Of a DNA stretch of 64,000 bases, positions 40,961 to 50,239 are shown in pieces. The stretch's first letter is position 1. Every line of letters begins with the position of its first letter. The notes below the pieces were generated by a model that was not told the origin of the DNA, did not search any database, and was given only the letters and a program-made list of their open reading frames with translations. Location: positions 124,001-188,000 of the forward strand of contig JAHCID010000002.1 in NCBI GenBank assembly GCA_026129405.1, read 5' to 3'. A program made the position numbers and the translations under genes. Source of the DNA: a bacterium (GTDB lineage Bacteria > Desulfobacterota > Binatia > DP-6).

Positions 40961-43174
40961 CTAGCGGCCGGGCGGCGGCGCCATGCCGTGCTCGCGCATG
41001 CGCTGCTCGAACTCCGGCATCGAGACGCGCCACAGCTCCATGCGGACGCCGCGGTGGAACGGGGCGGCGACGAAGTGCGACATGGCCTGGTCGGGGGTGA
41101 GGTCGGCGACCTTGTCGACGCTGGCGACCTTGCGCAGCTCCTCGATCATCTCGTCCTTGTCGGGCTCGTTCGGGCGCAGGAAGAGGTAGGGCCGGAAGCC
41201 GTTCAAGATGAGATGCCCGGCGATCTTGTCGGGCGTCAGCCGCCAGCGCTCCAGGTCGGTTAGGTAGAGCGCCCAGCCGCGGCCGCCGTACCACTCGATG
41301 TTCTCCGCGGGCCGGCCGACCGCCTCGCTCGTGATCACGACGGCGTTCTTCTCGAGCAGGCGCTCCATGTTGGCGCGCGCGCGCTGCATCTGCGGCTTCT
41401 GGAACGGCGCGCGCCGGCCCTCCTCGGCCTGCACGCGCTGCACCTTGAGGCCGACGAGCGCGAGCATCAGCACCATCGCCAGCACCTGCACGAGCCGTCG
41501 TCCGGGCAGGGCGAAGGCCGCGGCCAGGCCGAGCGCGCCGAGCACCTGGATCGTCGTCGCCAGCGCCTGGAGCGGCGGCTGGAGCTCGGCGGCAGACGAC
41601 CACGACACCGCCGCGCCGAGCGCGAGCAGCAGCGCGCCGACGCCGGCGAGCGCGTGCGCGAGGTCGGCCCGCCCGCGTCGCTGGAGCAGGCGGAGCAGGT
41701 CGAGGCCTCCGCAGACGCCCTCGACGATCAGCATGGGCAGGAAGATGAAGACGCCGACGAGATAGCGGTGATCCGGCCGCGGCCAGCAACTGAAGAAGAC
41801 GAAGCCGACGACGCAGTAGATGATCGCCGCCACGGCGAAGGCCGGCCGCAAGATGAGCGCCGTCGCTGCACCGAACAGGGCGAGCAGCAGGATCGGCCCG
41901 GTGTAGGCGCGCAGCAGGATGTTCCAGTTGCCCGGCAGCGTGGTCTCGAGGTTCGAGATGCGCAGCCCGCCGCCCTGGACCTGGTCGAACGTGCCGCCGC
42001 GCCAGCCGCGCGACGGATACCCGACCTTCGGCGTCTGCTCGCCGGCCGGGGGCGCATCCGCCGCAGGCCCGGTCGTCGCCGGTGCGGCAGGGGCGTCGGC
42101 GGCCTGGTTCGCGGCCTGGGCGGGCGCCGAGGTCGCGGCCGCGTCGGGTGCTTTGTCGGCGGGCTTTTTCGGCAGCACCGGGCGCTTCGGCTTCGCGGGG
42201 GGCGGAGGCAGCGACGGCAGGAGCGGCAGCTCCATCCCCTGCGTGGGCAGGAACGGGTTGCCGACGGCCGCGGCGTTGTAGGCGAGGAAGGGCGCGAGGC
42301 CGATCGCGATGCCGAGCGCACCCACCGCCGCGGAGCGGGCGAGCATCGGGATGCGGCGTCCCTCGCGCCACCAGCGCACGCCCATCATCGCCGACGCCGG
42401 GATGACGTAGATCGCCGCGTCCGGCCGGATGGTGACGGCGAAGCCGAGCGCGAGCCCGCCCGCGAGGGTGCGCCACCCGGCGAGCGGCGTGCCGCCCGCC
42501 GGGTTCAGCAGCAGCAGCCCGGTGAAGGCGGCGACGTGCGCCGACAGGTCGCGCGTCAGCGTGAGGCCCCACAGGTGGATCATGGTGGGGAACAGCGCGA
42601 TCATCGCCGCGCTCGCGCCGCCGCGCCACGGCGAGTGGCTGGCGCGCCAGTGGAAGCGGGTGACGACGAGCAGCAGCGCGAGGAAGATGCAGCTGTTCAG
42701 GACGTGTGCCGCATCGTCGCCGAAGAGACCGATCCACCCCGCGAGCAGGATCGGGAAGCCAGGCGAGTAGCGGCAATAGAGCTTGCCGCCCTCGTTGACG
42801 TACGTCTGCACCAGGATGTCGGTGCGCGGCGGCAGGAACTGCTGCAGCGCCTTCAGCGGCTCCCACTGGTGGAAGACGCGCCCCTGGAGCAGGTCGTGCG
42901 CGAAGTTCAGATAGCCGAACTGGTCGACCGCCAGGTACCAGGTGATCTGCCGCTCGAGACCGAGCCACGTCTGCCAGAGCAGCACGACGACGGCGACGCC
43001 GAAGACGGCGCGCTTTGCGATCGGGACCCAGTCGACCGGCGCTCGGGGCGGCGTCTCGGGCCGCGGCGCGGGCTCGGGACGACGAGGGGCCGGGCCGCGC
43101 GCTCCGCCGCCGCGAGGTGGCTGGCCGCCAGGGCCCGAGCGCTGCTGGCGCGACCGGCCGGTCTTGCGGGACAC
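40961..43174 (-). CDS. multi-spanning glycosyltransferase-like membrane protein (GT39/PMT-like)
   Basis: The 737-residue protein has a ~45-residue Arg/Pro/Gly-rich N-terminus, a first membrane helix at ~53-68, then a large loop with YLAVDQFGYLNFAHDLLQG (acidic loop of GT-C enzymes) and about ten more membrane helices. TIRPDAAIYVIPAS fits the GT39 pattern. A Pro/Ala-rich insert (~320-390, KPADKAPDAAATSAPAQAAN) interrupts the loop. The C-terminal soluble part contains VITSEAVGRPAENIEWYGGRG. It likely transfers sugar from a polyprenyl donor; the target is unknown. Confidence 0.68.
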   Translation of the reverse strand: MSRKTGRSRQQRSGPGGQPPRGGGARGPAPRRPEPAPRPETPPRAPVDWVPIAKRAVFGVAVVVLLWQTWLGLERQITWYLAVDQFGYLNFAHDLLQGRVFHQWEPLKALQQFLPPRTDILVQTYVNEGGKLYCRYSPGFPILLAGWIGLFGDDAAHVLNSCIFLALLLVVTRFHWRASHSPWRGGASAAMIALFPTMIHLWGLTLTRDLSAHVAAFTGLLLLNPAGGTPLAGWRTLAGGLALGFAVTIRPDAAIYVIPASAMMGVRWWREGRRIPMLARSAAVGALGIAIGLAPFLAYNAAAVGNPFLPTQGMELPLLPSLPPPPAKPKRPVLPKKPADKAPDAAATSAPAQAANQAADAPAAPATTGPAADAPPAGEQTPKVGYPSRGWRGGTFDQVQGGGLRISNLETTLPGNWNILLRAYTGPILLLALFGAATALILRPAFAVAAIIYCVVGFVFFSCWPRPDHRYLVGVFIFLPMLIVEGVCGGLDLLRLLQRRGRADLAHALAGVGALLLALGAAVSWSSAAELQPPLQALATTIQVLGALGLAAAFALPGRRLVQVLAMVLMLALVGLKVQRVQAEEGRRAPFQKPQMQRARANMERLLEKNAVVITSEAVGRPAENIEWYGGRGWALYLTDLERWRLTPDKIAGHLILNGFRPYLFLRPNEPDKDEMIEELRKVASVDKVADLTPDQAMSHFVAAPFHRGVRMELWRVSMPEFEQRMREHGMAPPPGR

Positions 43175-43268
43175 GTCGGTCGATATAGCCGGGCCCTCGG
43201 CCGGGAGGAAAGCAGACGGCGGAGGCCGGGTTGAGCGGCCGCACGGCGCAGGCTAGGAGCCGCGCAGT

Positions 43269-46200
43269 ATGACGCGGGGTGGGGTGCCGTTCTTCTCGCC
43301 GCTGGTCGCGGCGTGGTTCACGGAGCGCTTCGCCACTCCGACCGAGGCCCAGGAGGCCGGCTGGCCGGCCATCGCCTCGGGCCGCGACGTGCTGATCGCG
43401 GCGCCGACCGGGTCGGGCAAGACGCTGGCTGCGTTCCTCTGGTCGCTCGATCGGCTGATCGGGCTCGCCGCCGCCGGCGCGCTCGAGGACCGCACCTACG
43501 TCGTCTACGTCTCGCCGCTGAAGGCGCTCGGCAACGACGTCCAGAAGAACCTCGCGACCCCGCTCGCCGAGCTGCGCGCCCGTGCGGAGGCCGCGGGCAC
43601 GCCGCTGCCCGACCTGCGCGTCATGGTGCGCACCGGCGACACGCCCGCGGCGGAGCGCCAGGCGATGACGCGGCGGCCGCCGCACGTCCTCATCACCACG
43701 CCCGAGTCGCTCTACATCCTCCTCACCGCGGAGAAGAGCCGCCGTTTCCTCGCCGGCGCGGAGACGATCATCGTCGACGAGATCCACGCCGTCGCGCCCG
43801 ACAAGCGTGGCGCGCACCTGGCGCTGACGCTCGAGCGTCTCGACGCGCTCGCCGCACGGCCGCTCCAGCGCATCGGTCTGTCGGCGACGCAGCGCCCGAT
43901 CGACCTCGTCGGCCGGCTGCTCGTCGGTAGCGCGCGGCCCGACCCGGTGCTGGTCGACGTCGGACACCGGCGCCCGCTCGACCTCGGCATCTGGCTGCCC
44001 GACCAGCCCGTCGGGCCGATCGCGACGCACGAGTACTGGGGCGCCGTGCTCGACCGCGTCGCGGCGTTCAGCGCCGAGCACCGGACGACGATCTGCTTCG
44101 TGCACACGCGGCGTCTCGTCGAGCGCTGCGCGCATCTGCTCGCGGAGCGCGTCGGCGAGGGGCGCGTCGCGGCGCACCACGGCAGCATGGCGCGCCGCAT
44201 CCGGCTCGAAGCCGAGGAGAAGCTGAAGAGCGGGCGGGTGCCGCTCGTCGTGGCCACGGCGTCGCTCGAGCTCGGCATCGACGTCGGCGCGGTCGACCTC
44301 GTCTGCCACGTCGGCGCGCCGCGTACGCTGGCGACGCTGATCCAACGCGTCGGCCGCTCGGGCCACGCCCGCGGCGCGACCCCGAAGGGCGTGCTCTTCC
44401 CGCTGACGCGCGACGATCTCGTGCAGGCCGCCGCGTCGGTGCGCGCCGTCCGCACGGGCCTCCTCGACGCGCTCGTCGTCCCACCCGGGCCGCGCGACAT
44501 CCTCGCGCAGCAGTGCGTGGCGGCGGTGGCGAGCGGCGAGCTCGGCGTCGACGAGCTGCTCGCGCTGGTGCGCCGCGCCTGGCCGTGGCGCGACCTCGAG
44601 CGCGCGCAGCTGGAGGAGCTGCTCCTGCTGCTCGCCGAGGGCGTCAGCACGCGCCGCGGCCGGCGCTCGGCGCATCTCCACTGGGACCGCGTCAACGACC
44701 GCCTGCGCGCCCGTCGCGGTGCCCGCCTCGCCGCCATCACCGGCGGCGGCGCCATTCCCGACACCGCCGACTACGACGTGATCGAGGAGCCGGCGGGGCT
44801 GCTCGTCGGCAAGGTCAACGAGGACTTCGCCGTCGAGAGCATGCGCGGCGACATCTTCCTCCTCGGCAACCGCTCGTGGCGCATCCGCCGCGTCGAGGCG
44901 ACGAGCGTGCGCGTGGAGGACGCCGCGGGTGCGCCGCCGACGGTGCCGTTCTGGTTCGGCGAGGCGCCGTCGCGCACGCGCGAGCTGTCGGACGAGGTCT
45001 CGGCGCTGCGGAGCGAGATCGTGGCCCGTGCTGGCGAGCCGCGGGGATGGCTCATGGCGGCGTGCGGGCTCGACGACGCGGGCGCGCACCAGCTCCAGGC
45101 CTACGTCCTCGAGGCCGCGGCGGCGCTGGGCGGCGTGGTGCCGTCGGTCGAGACCATCGTCACCGAGCGCTTCTTCGACGAGGCGGGCGGCATGCAGCTC
45201 GTCGTGCACGCGCCGTTCGGCGGCCGCATCAACCGCGCCTTCGGCCTCGTCCTGCGCAAGCGCTTCTGTCGCACCTTCAACTTCGAGCTGCAGGCGGCGG
45301 CGAGCGACGACGGCATCGTGCTCTCGCTCGGCGCGCAGCACAGCTTCCCGCTCGACGGCGTGCTCGGGATGATCTCCCGCCAGAGCCTCGCCGACGACCT
45401 CGCGCAGGCGGCGCTCGCGTCGCCCATGTTCACGAACCGGTGGCGCTGGAACGCGACCCGCTCGCTCGCGCTGCTGCGCCACGAGAGCGGCAGGAAGGTG
45501 CCGATGCCGCTCCAGCGCATGCGCGCCGAGGACCTCCTCGCGGCGGTGTTCCCCGAGCAGCTCGGCTGCCAGGAGAACATGGGCGGCGGCCCGATTCCGA
45601 TCCCCGATCATCCGCTGGTCACGGAGACGGTGGAGAACTGCCTGCACGAGGCGATGGACCTTCGCGGGCTCGCCGCGGTGCTCGACGACGTCGCCGCAGG
45701 CCACATCCGTGCGGTCGGCATCGACACCATCGCGCCGTCGCCGTTCTCGCACGAGATCCTGAGCTCGAACCCGTACACGTATCTCGACGACGCGCCGCTC
45801 GAGGAACGCCGCGCCCGCGCCGTGTCGCTGCGCCAGGCGGTGCCGCAGCTGGCCGGTGGGCTCGGCGCGCTCGACGCCGCGGCGGTGGCCGAGGTCGCCG
45901 CGCAGGCGTGGCCCGTCGTGCGCGACGCCGACGAGCTGCACGATGCGCTGCTGTCGCTCGGCATCCTGCCCGTGTCGGCGCTCGCCCGGCACGGCTGGGA
46001 GGCGCTCGCGGCGTCGCTCGTCGCCGCGGGGCGCGCCACGCGCGCCGGTGATCTCCTCGTCGCCGCCGAGCGCACCGCGTTGCTGCGGCTCGTGCTGCCG
46101 GGTGTCGCGTTCCAGCCACCGGTGCAGGACGCGCTCTTCGGCGGCCTCGCCGGCCGCCGCGGCGTCGAGACGGAGGAGGACGCGCTGCGCGCGATCGTCG

Positions 46201-47471
46201 GCGGCTGGCTCGAGGCCGTCGGCGTCGTCACGGTGGACGAGCTGGCCGCGCGCTGCGGCCTGCCCCCGGGCCGCGTCGCCGTGGGGCTGGCGCGCCTCGA
46301 GCTCGCGGGTGCGGCGCTGCGCGGGCGCTACCGCCCCGGCGCCGCCGGCGAGGAGTGGTGCGACCGCACCCTGCTGGCGCGCATCCATCGTCTCACGCTC
46401 GGCCGCCTGCGCCGCGAGATCGAGCCCGTCAGCGCCGCCGACCTGATGCGCTTCTGGTTCCGCTGGCAGCACGTGCAGCCGGGCACGCGGCTCCACGGCC
46501 GGCGCGGCCTGCTCGAGATCCTGGGCCAGCTCGAGGGCCTCGAGCTGCCCGCGCGCGCGTGGGAGGAGCAGGTGCTGCCCGCGCGCATGAGCCGCTGGGA
46601 TCCGGACGACCTCGAGCACCTCTGCCTCGCCGGCGAGGTGGCGTGGGGGCGCCTGCGTGTCGCCGTGCCGGACGACGCCGACGACGAGCCCCGCCGCCTG
46701 CGCGCGCCGGGCCGTGCGGCGCCGCTCGCGCTGCTGCGTCGCGAGAGCCTGCCGTGGCTGCTCGCGCCGGCCGGCGATCCCGGACCGCTGCCGCCGGCAG
46801 CCGCGGCCGTGCACGCGACGCTCGTGCGCCGGGGCGCGTCCTTCACCGCCGACCTCGCGCGCACCGCCGGCCTCGGCGTCCCCGTCGTCGAGGAGGCGCT
46901 GTGGACGCTGGTGTCGCACGGGCTCGTCACCGGCGACGGCATCGCCGGGCTGCGGGCGCTGATCGCGCGTCCCGAGGACGGACGTCCCACGCCCGCGCGT
47001 CGGCGGGCGTTGCCGGCGGGACGCTGGGCGCTCCTGCGCGACGGCGATGCGGCGTCGGTCGACGCGGCCCCGGCGGACGACGACCCCGAGCGCTTCGCGC
47101 TGCTCCTGCTGCGCCGCTGGGGCGTCGTCGTGCGCGAGGTGCTGGCGCGCGAGAGCCGCATGCCGCCGTGGCGCGTGCTGCTGCCGGCGCTGCGCGCGCT
47201 CGAGGCGCGCGGCACGGTGCGCGGCGGGCGCTTCGTGCAGGGCATGGTCGGCGAGCAGTTCGCGCTGCCCGAGGCGGTCGAGGCGCTGCGCGCGGTGCGC
47301 CGGCGGGAAGGGTCGTCCGAGACGGTGACCATCGCCGCGGCGGATCCGCTGAACCTCGTCGGCATCGTCGTGCCGGGGGCCCGCCTCGCGCCAGCGCTGC
47401 ACGAGACCATCGTCTTCCGCGACGGCGTGCCCGTCGAGGTGGCGCCCGACCGCGCCGCCGCGGGCGCCTGA
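43269..47471 (+). CDS. lhr: long Lhr-type superfamily 2 helicase
   Basis: The 1400-residue protein has the Lhr core: Q-like PTEAQEAGW, Walker A APTGSGKTLAAFLW, VYVSPLKALGNDV, DEIH box VDEIHAVAPDKRGAHL, SATQRP, and in the second RecA domain VATASLELGIDVG and IQRVGRSGHARG. A winged helix and Lhr beta-barrel follow (FWFGEAPSRTRELSDEV, LVVHAPFGGRINRAFGL, CQENMGGGP). The last ~550 residues form the Lhr C-terminal extension with further winged-helix repeats, as in long Lhr of E. coli (1538) and mycobacteria. It has ATP-dependent nucleic acid unwinding activity in known members and roles in DNA repair. It stands alone. Confidence 0.93.
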   Translation: MTRGGVPFFSPLVAAWFTERFATPTEAQEAGWPAIASGRDVLIAAPTGSGKTLAAFLWSLDRLIGLAAAGALEDRTYVVYVSPLKALGNDVQKNLATPLAELRARAEAAGTPLPDLRVMVRTGDTPAAERQAMTRRPPHVLITTPESLYILLTAEKSRRFLAGAETIIVDEIHAVAPDKRGAHLALTLERLDALAARPLQRIGLSATQRPIDLVGRLLVGSARPDPVLVDVGHRRPLDLGIWLPDQPVGPIATHEYWGAVLDRVAAFSAEHRTTICFVHTRRLVERCAHLLAERVGEGRVAAHHGSMARRIRLEAEEKLKSGRVPLVVATASLELGIDVGAVDLVCHVGAPRTLATLIQRVGRSGHARGATPKGVLFPLTRDDLVQAAASVRAVRTGLLDALVVPPGPRDILAQQCVAAVASGELGVDELLALVRRAWPWRDLERAQLEELLLLLAEGVSTRRGRRSAHLHWDRVNDRLRARRGARLAAITGGGAIPDTADYDVIEEPAGLLVGKVNEDFAVESMRGDIFLLGNRSWRIRRVEATSVRVEDAAGAPPTVPFWFGEAPSRTRELSDEVSALRSEIVARAGEPRGWLMAACGLDDAGAHQLQAYVLEAAAALGGVVPSVETIVTERFFDEAGGMQLVVHAPFGGRINRAFGLVLRKRFCRTFNFELQAAASDDGIVLSLGAQHSFPLDGVLGMISRQSLADDLAQAALASPMFTNRWRWNATRSLALLRHESGRKVPMPLQRMRAEDLLAAVFPEQLGCQENMGGGPIPIPDHPLVTETVENCLHEAMDLRGLAAVLDDVAAGHIRAVGIDTIAPSPFSHEILSSNPYTYLDDAPLEERRARAVSLRQAVPQLAGGLGALDAAAVAEVAAQAWPVVRDADELHDALLSLGILPVSALARHGWEALAASLVAAGRATRAGDLLVAAERTALLRLVLPGVAFQPPVQDALFGGLAGRRGVETEEDALRAIVGGWLEAVGVVTVDELAARCGLPPGRVAVGLARLELAGAALRGRYRPGAAGEEWCDRTLLARIHRLTLGRLRREIEPVSAADLMRFWFRWQHVQPGTRLHGRRGLLEILGQLEGLELPARAWEEQVLPARMSRWDPDDLEHLCLAGEVAWGRLRVAVPDDADDEPRRLRAPGRAAPLALLRRESLPWLLAPAGDPGPLPPAAAAVHATLVRRGASFTADLARTAGLGVPVVEEALWTLVSHGLVTGDGIAGLRALIARPEDGRPTPARRRALPAGRWALLRDGDAASVDAAPADDDPERFALLLLRRWGVVVREVLARESRMPPWRVLLPALRALEARGTVRGGRFVQGMVGEQFALPEAVEALRAVRRREGSSETVTIAAADPLNLVGIVVPGARLAPALHETIVFRDGVPVEVAPDRAAAGA

Positions 47472-47481
47472 GGCGACGGAC

Positions 47482-47503
47482 GGGGCCGGCACACGCCGGC
47501 CCC
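47482..47503. terminator. hairpin between convergent lhr and arsR-type genes
   Basis: GGGGCCGGC at 47482-47490 and GCCGGCCCC at 47495-47503 pair perfectly around ACAC. It lies between the stops of the Lhr gene and the ArsR-family gene and could end both transcripts. Confidence 0.55.
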
Positions 47504-47506
47504 GCG

Positions 47507-47857
47507 TCAGCTCTCCACGAACGCCGCGAGGCGGGCGAGCGCCGCGTCCCACTGCCCGGCGATGGCGTCGAGATATCCGCGCGCCTCCTGGAGCCGCTGC
47601 GGCCGCAGCTCCCACACGCGCTGGCGTTGCCGCGGCGGGCGGCGGCTGCGGACGAGGCCGGCGCGCGTCAGCGCGTGGAGATGCTTCGTCACCGCCTGAC
47701 GCGTCACCGGCGCGCCGTCGGCGAGGCGTGCGATCGGCAACGGTCCCTCGGCGCACAGCCGGGCGACCAGGCGCAGGCGCGTCTCGTCGCCGAGCGCCGC
47801 GAAGACGGGCGCCACGCCGCCCGCTCGGGCGCGCGTCGCGCTACGCCCCGGCGACAT
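47507..47857 (-). CDS. ArsR-family winged-helix regulator
   Basis: The 116-residue protein has the ArsR fold: VFAALGDETRLRLVARLCAEG, recognition helix TRQAVTKHLHALTRAGLV and the wing SRRPPRQRQRVWELRP. No metal-binding cysteines are seen, which fits the ArsR subgroup paired with SRPBCC (AHSA1) proteins rather than metal sensors. Its ATG overlaps the end of the SRPBCC gene by 17 bases, so both are co-translated. The paired GGCAACC-N4-GGTTGCC sites upstream of the operon are its likely operators. Confidence 0.9.
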   Translation of the reverse strand: MSPGRSATRARAGGVAPVFAALGDETRLRLVARLCAEGPLPIARLADGAPVTRQAVTKHLHALTRAGLVRSRRPPRQRQRVWELRPQRLQEARGYLDAIAGQWDAALARLAAFVES

Positions 47858-48296
47858 GGCGGCTCAGGTTCTGCACCTGCTCGCTCCACCCGCCCTCGTT
47901 CATGCGGAACGCCTCGGCCCGGCGCCCGGCGGGGATGCGGTCGAAGCCGGACTCGATCACCGTGAGGCGGGTGCCGCCGGGGGCGTCCTCGAGCCGGAAC
48001 TCGACCAGCGTCGTCGGCTCGGCGGTGTAGTCCACCGCCGGATCGATCGCGTACGGGTGCCAGCGATAGGAGAACAGTCGCTCCGGCTCCATGCGCTCCA
48101 CGTGGACCTCCATGACGACGTGCTCGTAGCCCGGATACGTGATGTTGCCGCGCACGGCGGTGCCCGCGACGAACGGGCCGTGCATCTTCACGCGGAACCA
48201 GGTGCCGAACTCCTCGGCGTTGCTCAGAGCGCGCCAGACGCGGGCGCGCGGGGCGCGCAGGACGACGGACTTCTCGATGCGGTCGGTGTCGGACAT
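47841..48296 (-). CDS. SRPBCC (AHSA1-type) domain protein
   Basis: The 151-residue protein has the Aha1/START-like pattern: IEKSVVLRAPRARVWRALSN, FGTWFRVKMHGPFVAG, RLFSYRWHPY and the C-terminal VIESGFDRIPAGRRAEAFRMN followed by GWSEQVQNL. Such proteins bind hydrophobic ligands; many are paired with ArsR regulators and toxic-organic or stress responses. The start ATG at 48296 is favoured because AGGAGG lies 7 bases upstream inside one of two palindromes; the longer frame to 48344 runs through both palindromes. Confidence 0.9.
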   Translation of the reverse strand: MSDTDRIEKSVVLRAPRARVWRALSNAEEFGTWFRVKMHGPFVAGTAVRGNITYPGYEHVVMEVHVERMEPERLFSYRWHPYAIDPAVDYTAEPTTLVEFRLEDAPGGTRLTVIESGFDRIPAGRRAEAFRMNEGGWSEQVQNLSRHVAGA

Positions 48297-48297
48297 G

Positions 48298-48315
48298 GGC
48301 AACCTCCTGGTTGCC
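48298..48315 (-). promoter_or_regulatory. proximal operator-like palindrome, covers the ribosome binding site
   Basis: GGCAACC at 48298-48304, spacer TCCT, GGTTGCC at 48309-48315: a perfect 7-bp palindrome directly before the SRPBCC start. On the coding strand the spacer and right arm form AGGAGG, the ribosome binding site. Bound protein would block both transcription and access to the mRNA start region. Confidence 0.7.
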
Positions 48316-48339
48316 TCAATGCCCCAGCGTGGATCACGA

Positions 48340-48357
48340 GGCAACCCCTTGGTTGCC
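48340..48357 (-). promoter_or_regulatory. distal operator-like palindrome, identical arms
   Basis: GGCAACC at 48340-48346, spacer CCTT, GGTTGCC at 48351-48357. The arms are identical to the proximal site and the centres are 42 bases apart, about four helical turns. It ends 8 bases from the stop of the MFS gene at 48366. The SRPBCC-ArsR promoter must lie between or over the two sites. Confidence 0.7.
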
Positions 48358-48365
48358 CAGCGGCG

Positions 48366-49988
48366 TCACCCCGGGCGCGGGCCGAGCCGCGCGGCGAGGA
48401 GGTGCGTCACGATCGGCGGCTCCGGGGCCTCGTGGAAGCCGCGCACCACCTCGCGCAGCGCGCGGTCCGACACCGTCATGCGCGCGTGCTGGCGGAGGTG
48501 CTCCGCCCACGAGTCGACCGTGAACGTCTCGACGAAGCGGCTCGGGTCGGCGGCGTCGCGGAAGAGGCCCCACAGCTCGGCGCCGTCGCGCCGGCGGATG
48601 CGCGAGAAGTCGCGCATGGCGGAGCCGAAAGCGGCGGCGCGCGTCGGATCGACGCGGTACTCGACCGTCACCAGCACCGGGCCGTCGTCGGGATCGAACG
48701 CGCCGGCGATCTCGGGCTCGGGGAGGCCCTCCGCGGGCGTCAGGTCCAGGCCTTCGGCGGCGGCGAGCGGGAAGCGCGTCACCACGACGAGGCCGACGAC
48801 GAGGCCGCCGGCGGCGGCGAGCAGCGCGGTCTGCACGCCGGCGTGGGTCGCCACCCAGCCCCAGCCGAGCGCGCCGAAGGCCATGCCGCCCTGGATCACG
48901 AACAGGCTCGTCGCCAGCGCCCGTGCCCGCACCCACGACGACACCGCGTTCTGCGCCGCGGTGTTGACGGTCGACATGGCGGCCATCCATGCCGCGCCCG
49001 CGCCGACGAGGACGGCGCCGGCGACGAGCGGCACGCGCACGACCGCGAGCGTCGCGCTGGCGAGCGCATAGACGAGCGTCGCCGCCATCATGAGGCGGTC
49101 GGTGCCGAGCCGCCGGCGCAGCGCAGGCAGCACCGCCGCGGCGAGGACCGCGCCCGCGCCGAGGCAGCCGAGGAGGATGCCGTAGCCGACGGAGTCCAGC
49201 TCCAGATCGTGCAGCGCGACGATCGGCACCAGCGCCCACACGGCGCTCGCGAAGACGATGAAGCCGGTCGTGCGCACGAGCACCGTGCGCAGCGGCGTCG
49301 AGTGACGCACGTAGCGCGCCCCGGCACGCAAGGCGCCGAGCACGTCCTCGCGCGGCAGCGTCGACGCGGGCACCGACCGCCGCCAGCGGAACAGCACCGC
49401 GAGCACGCCGAGGAACGACGCCGCGTTCAGCAGGAACACCCAGCCGGGGCCGAGCGCGCCGACGAGCACGCCGCCCAGGGCCGGTCCCACCGCGCGCGAC
49501 GCGTTCAGCGCCACGCTGCCGAGCGCCACCGCCGCCGGCAGCTCGGCGCGTGGGACGAGATCGGGGATCATCGCCGCCCACGCCGGGTTGTTGAGCGCCG
49601 CGCCGACACCGATCGAGAACGTGAGCCCGATGAGGAGCCACGGCGTCGTCAGGCCGGCGAGCGTACACAGGCCGAGCACCGTCGCCGACAGCAGCATCCA
49701 CGCCTGGGTGAGGAGGAGGTAGCGCCGGCGGTCGACGATGTCGGCGAGCGCGCCGCCCGGCAGCGCGAGCAGGAAGAAGGGCAGGCTCGCCGCCGTCTGC
49801 ATGAGCGCCACGAGCAGCGGGTTGCCGTGCGCGAGCGACGTCATGAGCCACGCGCCGGCGGCCTCCTGCATCCAGGTGCCGACGTTCGACGCGAGCGCCG
49901 CGATCCAGACGGCGCGGAAGGCGCGATGGCGCAGCGGCGTCCAGGCCGTGGTGGGCGCCGGCGAAGCGGGCGGGACGTCGCCGCTCAC
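48366..49988 (-). CDS. MFS transporter (EntS-like MFS_3 family) with C-terminal monooxygenase-like domain
   Basis: The 540-residue protein has 12 hydrophobic helices (~20-410), starting FRAVWIAALASNVGTWMQEAAG and with the MFS loop LPGGALADIVDRRRYLL. The last ~100 residues (VLVTVEYRVDPTRAAAFGSAM ... FVETFTVDSWAEHLRQHAR) look like the antibiotic-biosynthesis-monooxygenase-type domain that is normal in this MFS_3 family. It probably exports small molecules. The GTG at 49988 overlaps the stop of the upstream gene as GTGA. Confidence 0.88.
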   Translation of the reverse strand: MSGDVPPASPAPTTAWTPLRHRAFRAVWIAALASNVGTWMQEAAGAWLMTSLAHGNPLLVALMQTAASLPFFLLALPGGALADIVDRRRYLLLTQAWMLLSATVLGLCTLAGLTTPWLLIGLTFSIGVGAALNNPAWAAMIPDLVPRAELPAAVALGSVALNASRAVGPALGGVLVGALGPGWVFLLNAASFLGVLAVLFRWRRSVPASTLPREDVLGALRAGARYVRHSTPLRTVLVRTTGFIVFASAVWALVPIVALHDLELDSVGYGILLGCLGAGAVLAAAVLPALRRRLGTDRLMMAATLVYALASATLAVVRVPLVAGAVLVGAGAAWMAAMSTVNTAAQNAVSSWVRARALATSLFVIQGGMAFGALGWGWVATHAGVQTALLAAAGGLVVGLVVVTRFPLAAAEGLDLTPAEGLPEPEIAGAFDPDDGPVLVTVEYRVDPTRAAAFGSAMRDFSRIRRRDGAELWGLFRDAADPSRFVETFTVDSWAEHLRQHARMTVSDRALREVVRGFHEAPEPPIVTHLLAARLGPRPG

Positions 49989-50239
49989 ACCACCGTCTCG
50001 TCGACGTAGCACCAGCGCCAGTCCTCGCCCGGCTCGAGCGAGCGCACGATGGGATGCTGGCTGGCCCAGAAGTGCTTCGTCGCGTGGCGGTTCTTCGACG
50101 AGTCGCAGCAGCCGACGTGGCCGCAGGTGAGGCACAGGCGGAGGTGGACCCAGGCGTCGCCCAGGCGCAGGCACTCCTCGCAGCCGCGCGCGTGGGGATG
50201 GACCGGCCGGATCATGTCGAGGTGCGAGCAGACGGGCAT
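49985..50239 (-). CDS. possible internal start: free UBP-type zinc finger protein (84 aa)
   Basis: The same frame as the end of the MFS gene, but starting at the ATG at 50239 with AAGGAG 8 bases upstream. It gives a complete UBP zinc finger whose Cys/His ligands are all present (CSH, CEEC, CLTCGH, CC, RHATKH). UBP fingers bind the free C-terminus of ubiquitin in eukaryotes; the bacterial ligand is unknown. The internal ribosome binding site suggests the domain was, or still is, a separate gene. Confidence 0.6.
   Translation of the reverse strand: MPVCSHLDMIRPVHPHARGCEECLRLGDAWVHLRLCLTCGHVGCCDSSKNRHATKHFWASQHPIVRSLEPGEDWRWCYVDETVV

Noticed and set aside
40779-47756. Very long minus-strand open frame (2325 codons) across lhr and the GT39-like gene
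   Set aside because: Rich in Arg/Ala/Gln/His, no domains, and it covers two strong genes in other frames; a high-GC artefact.
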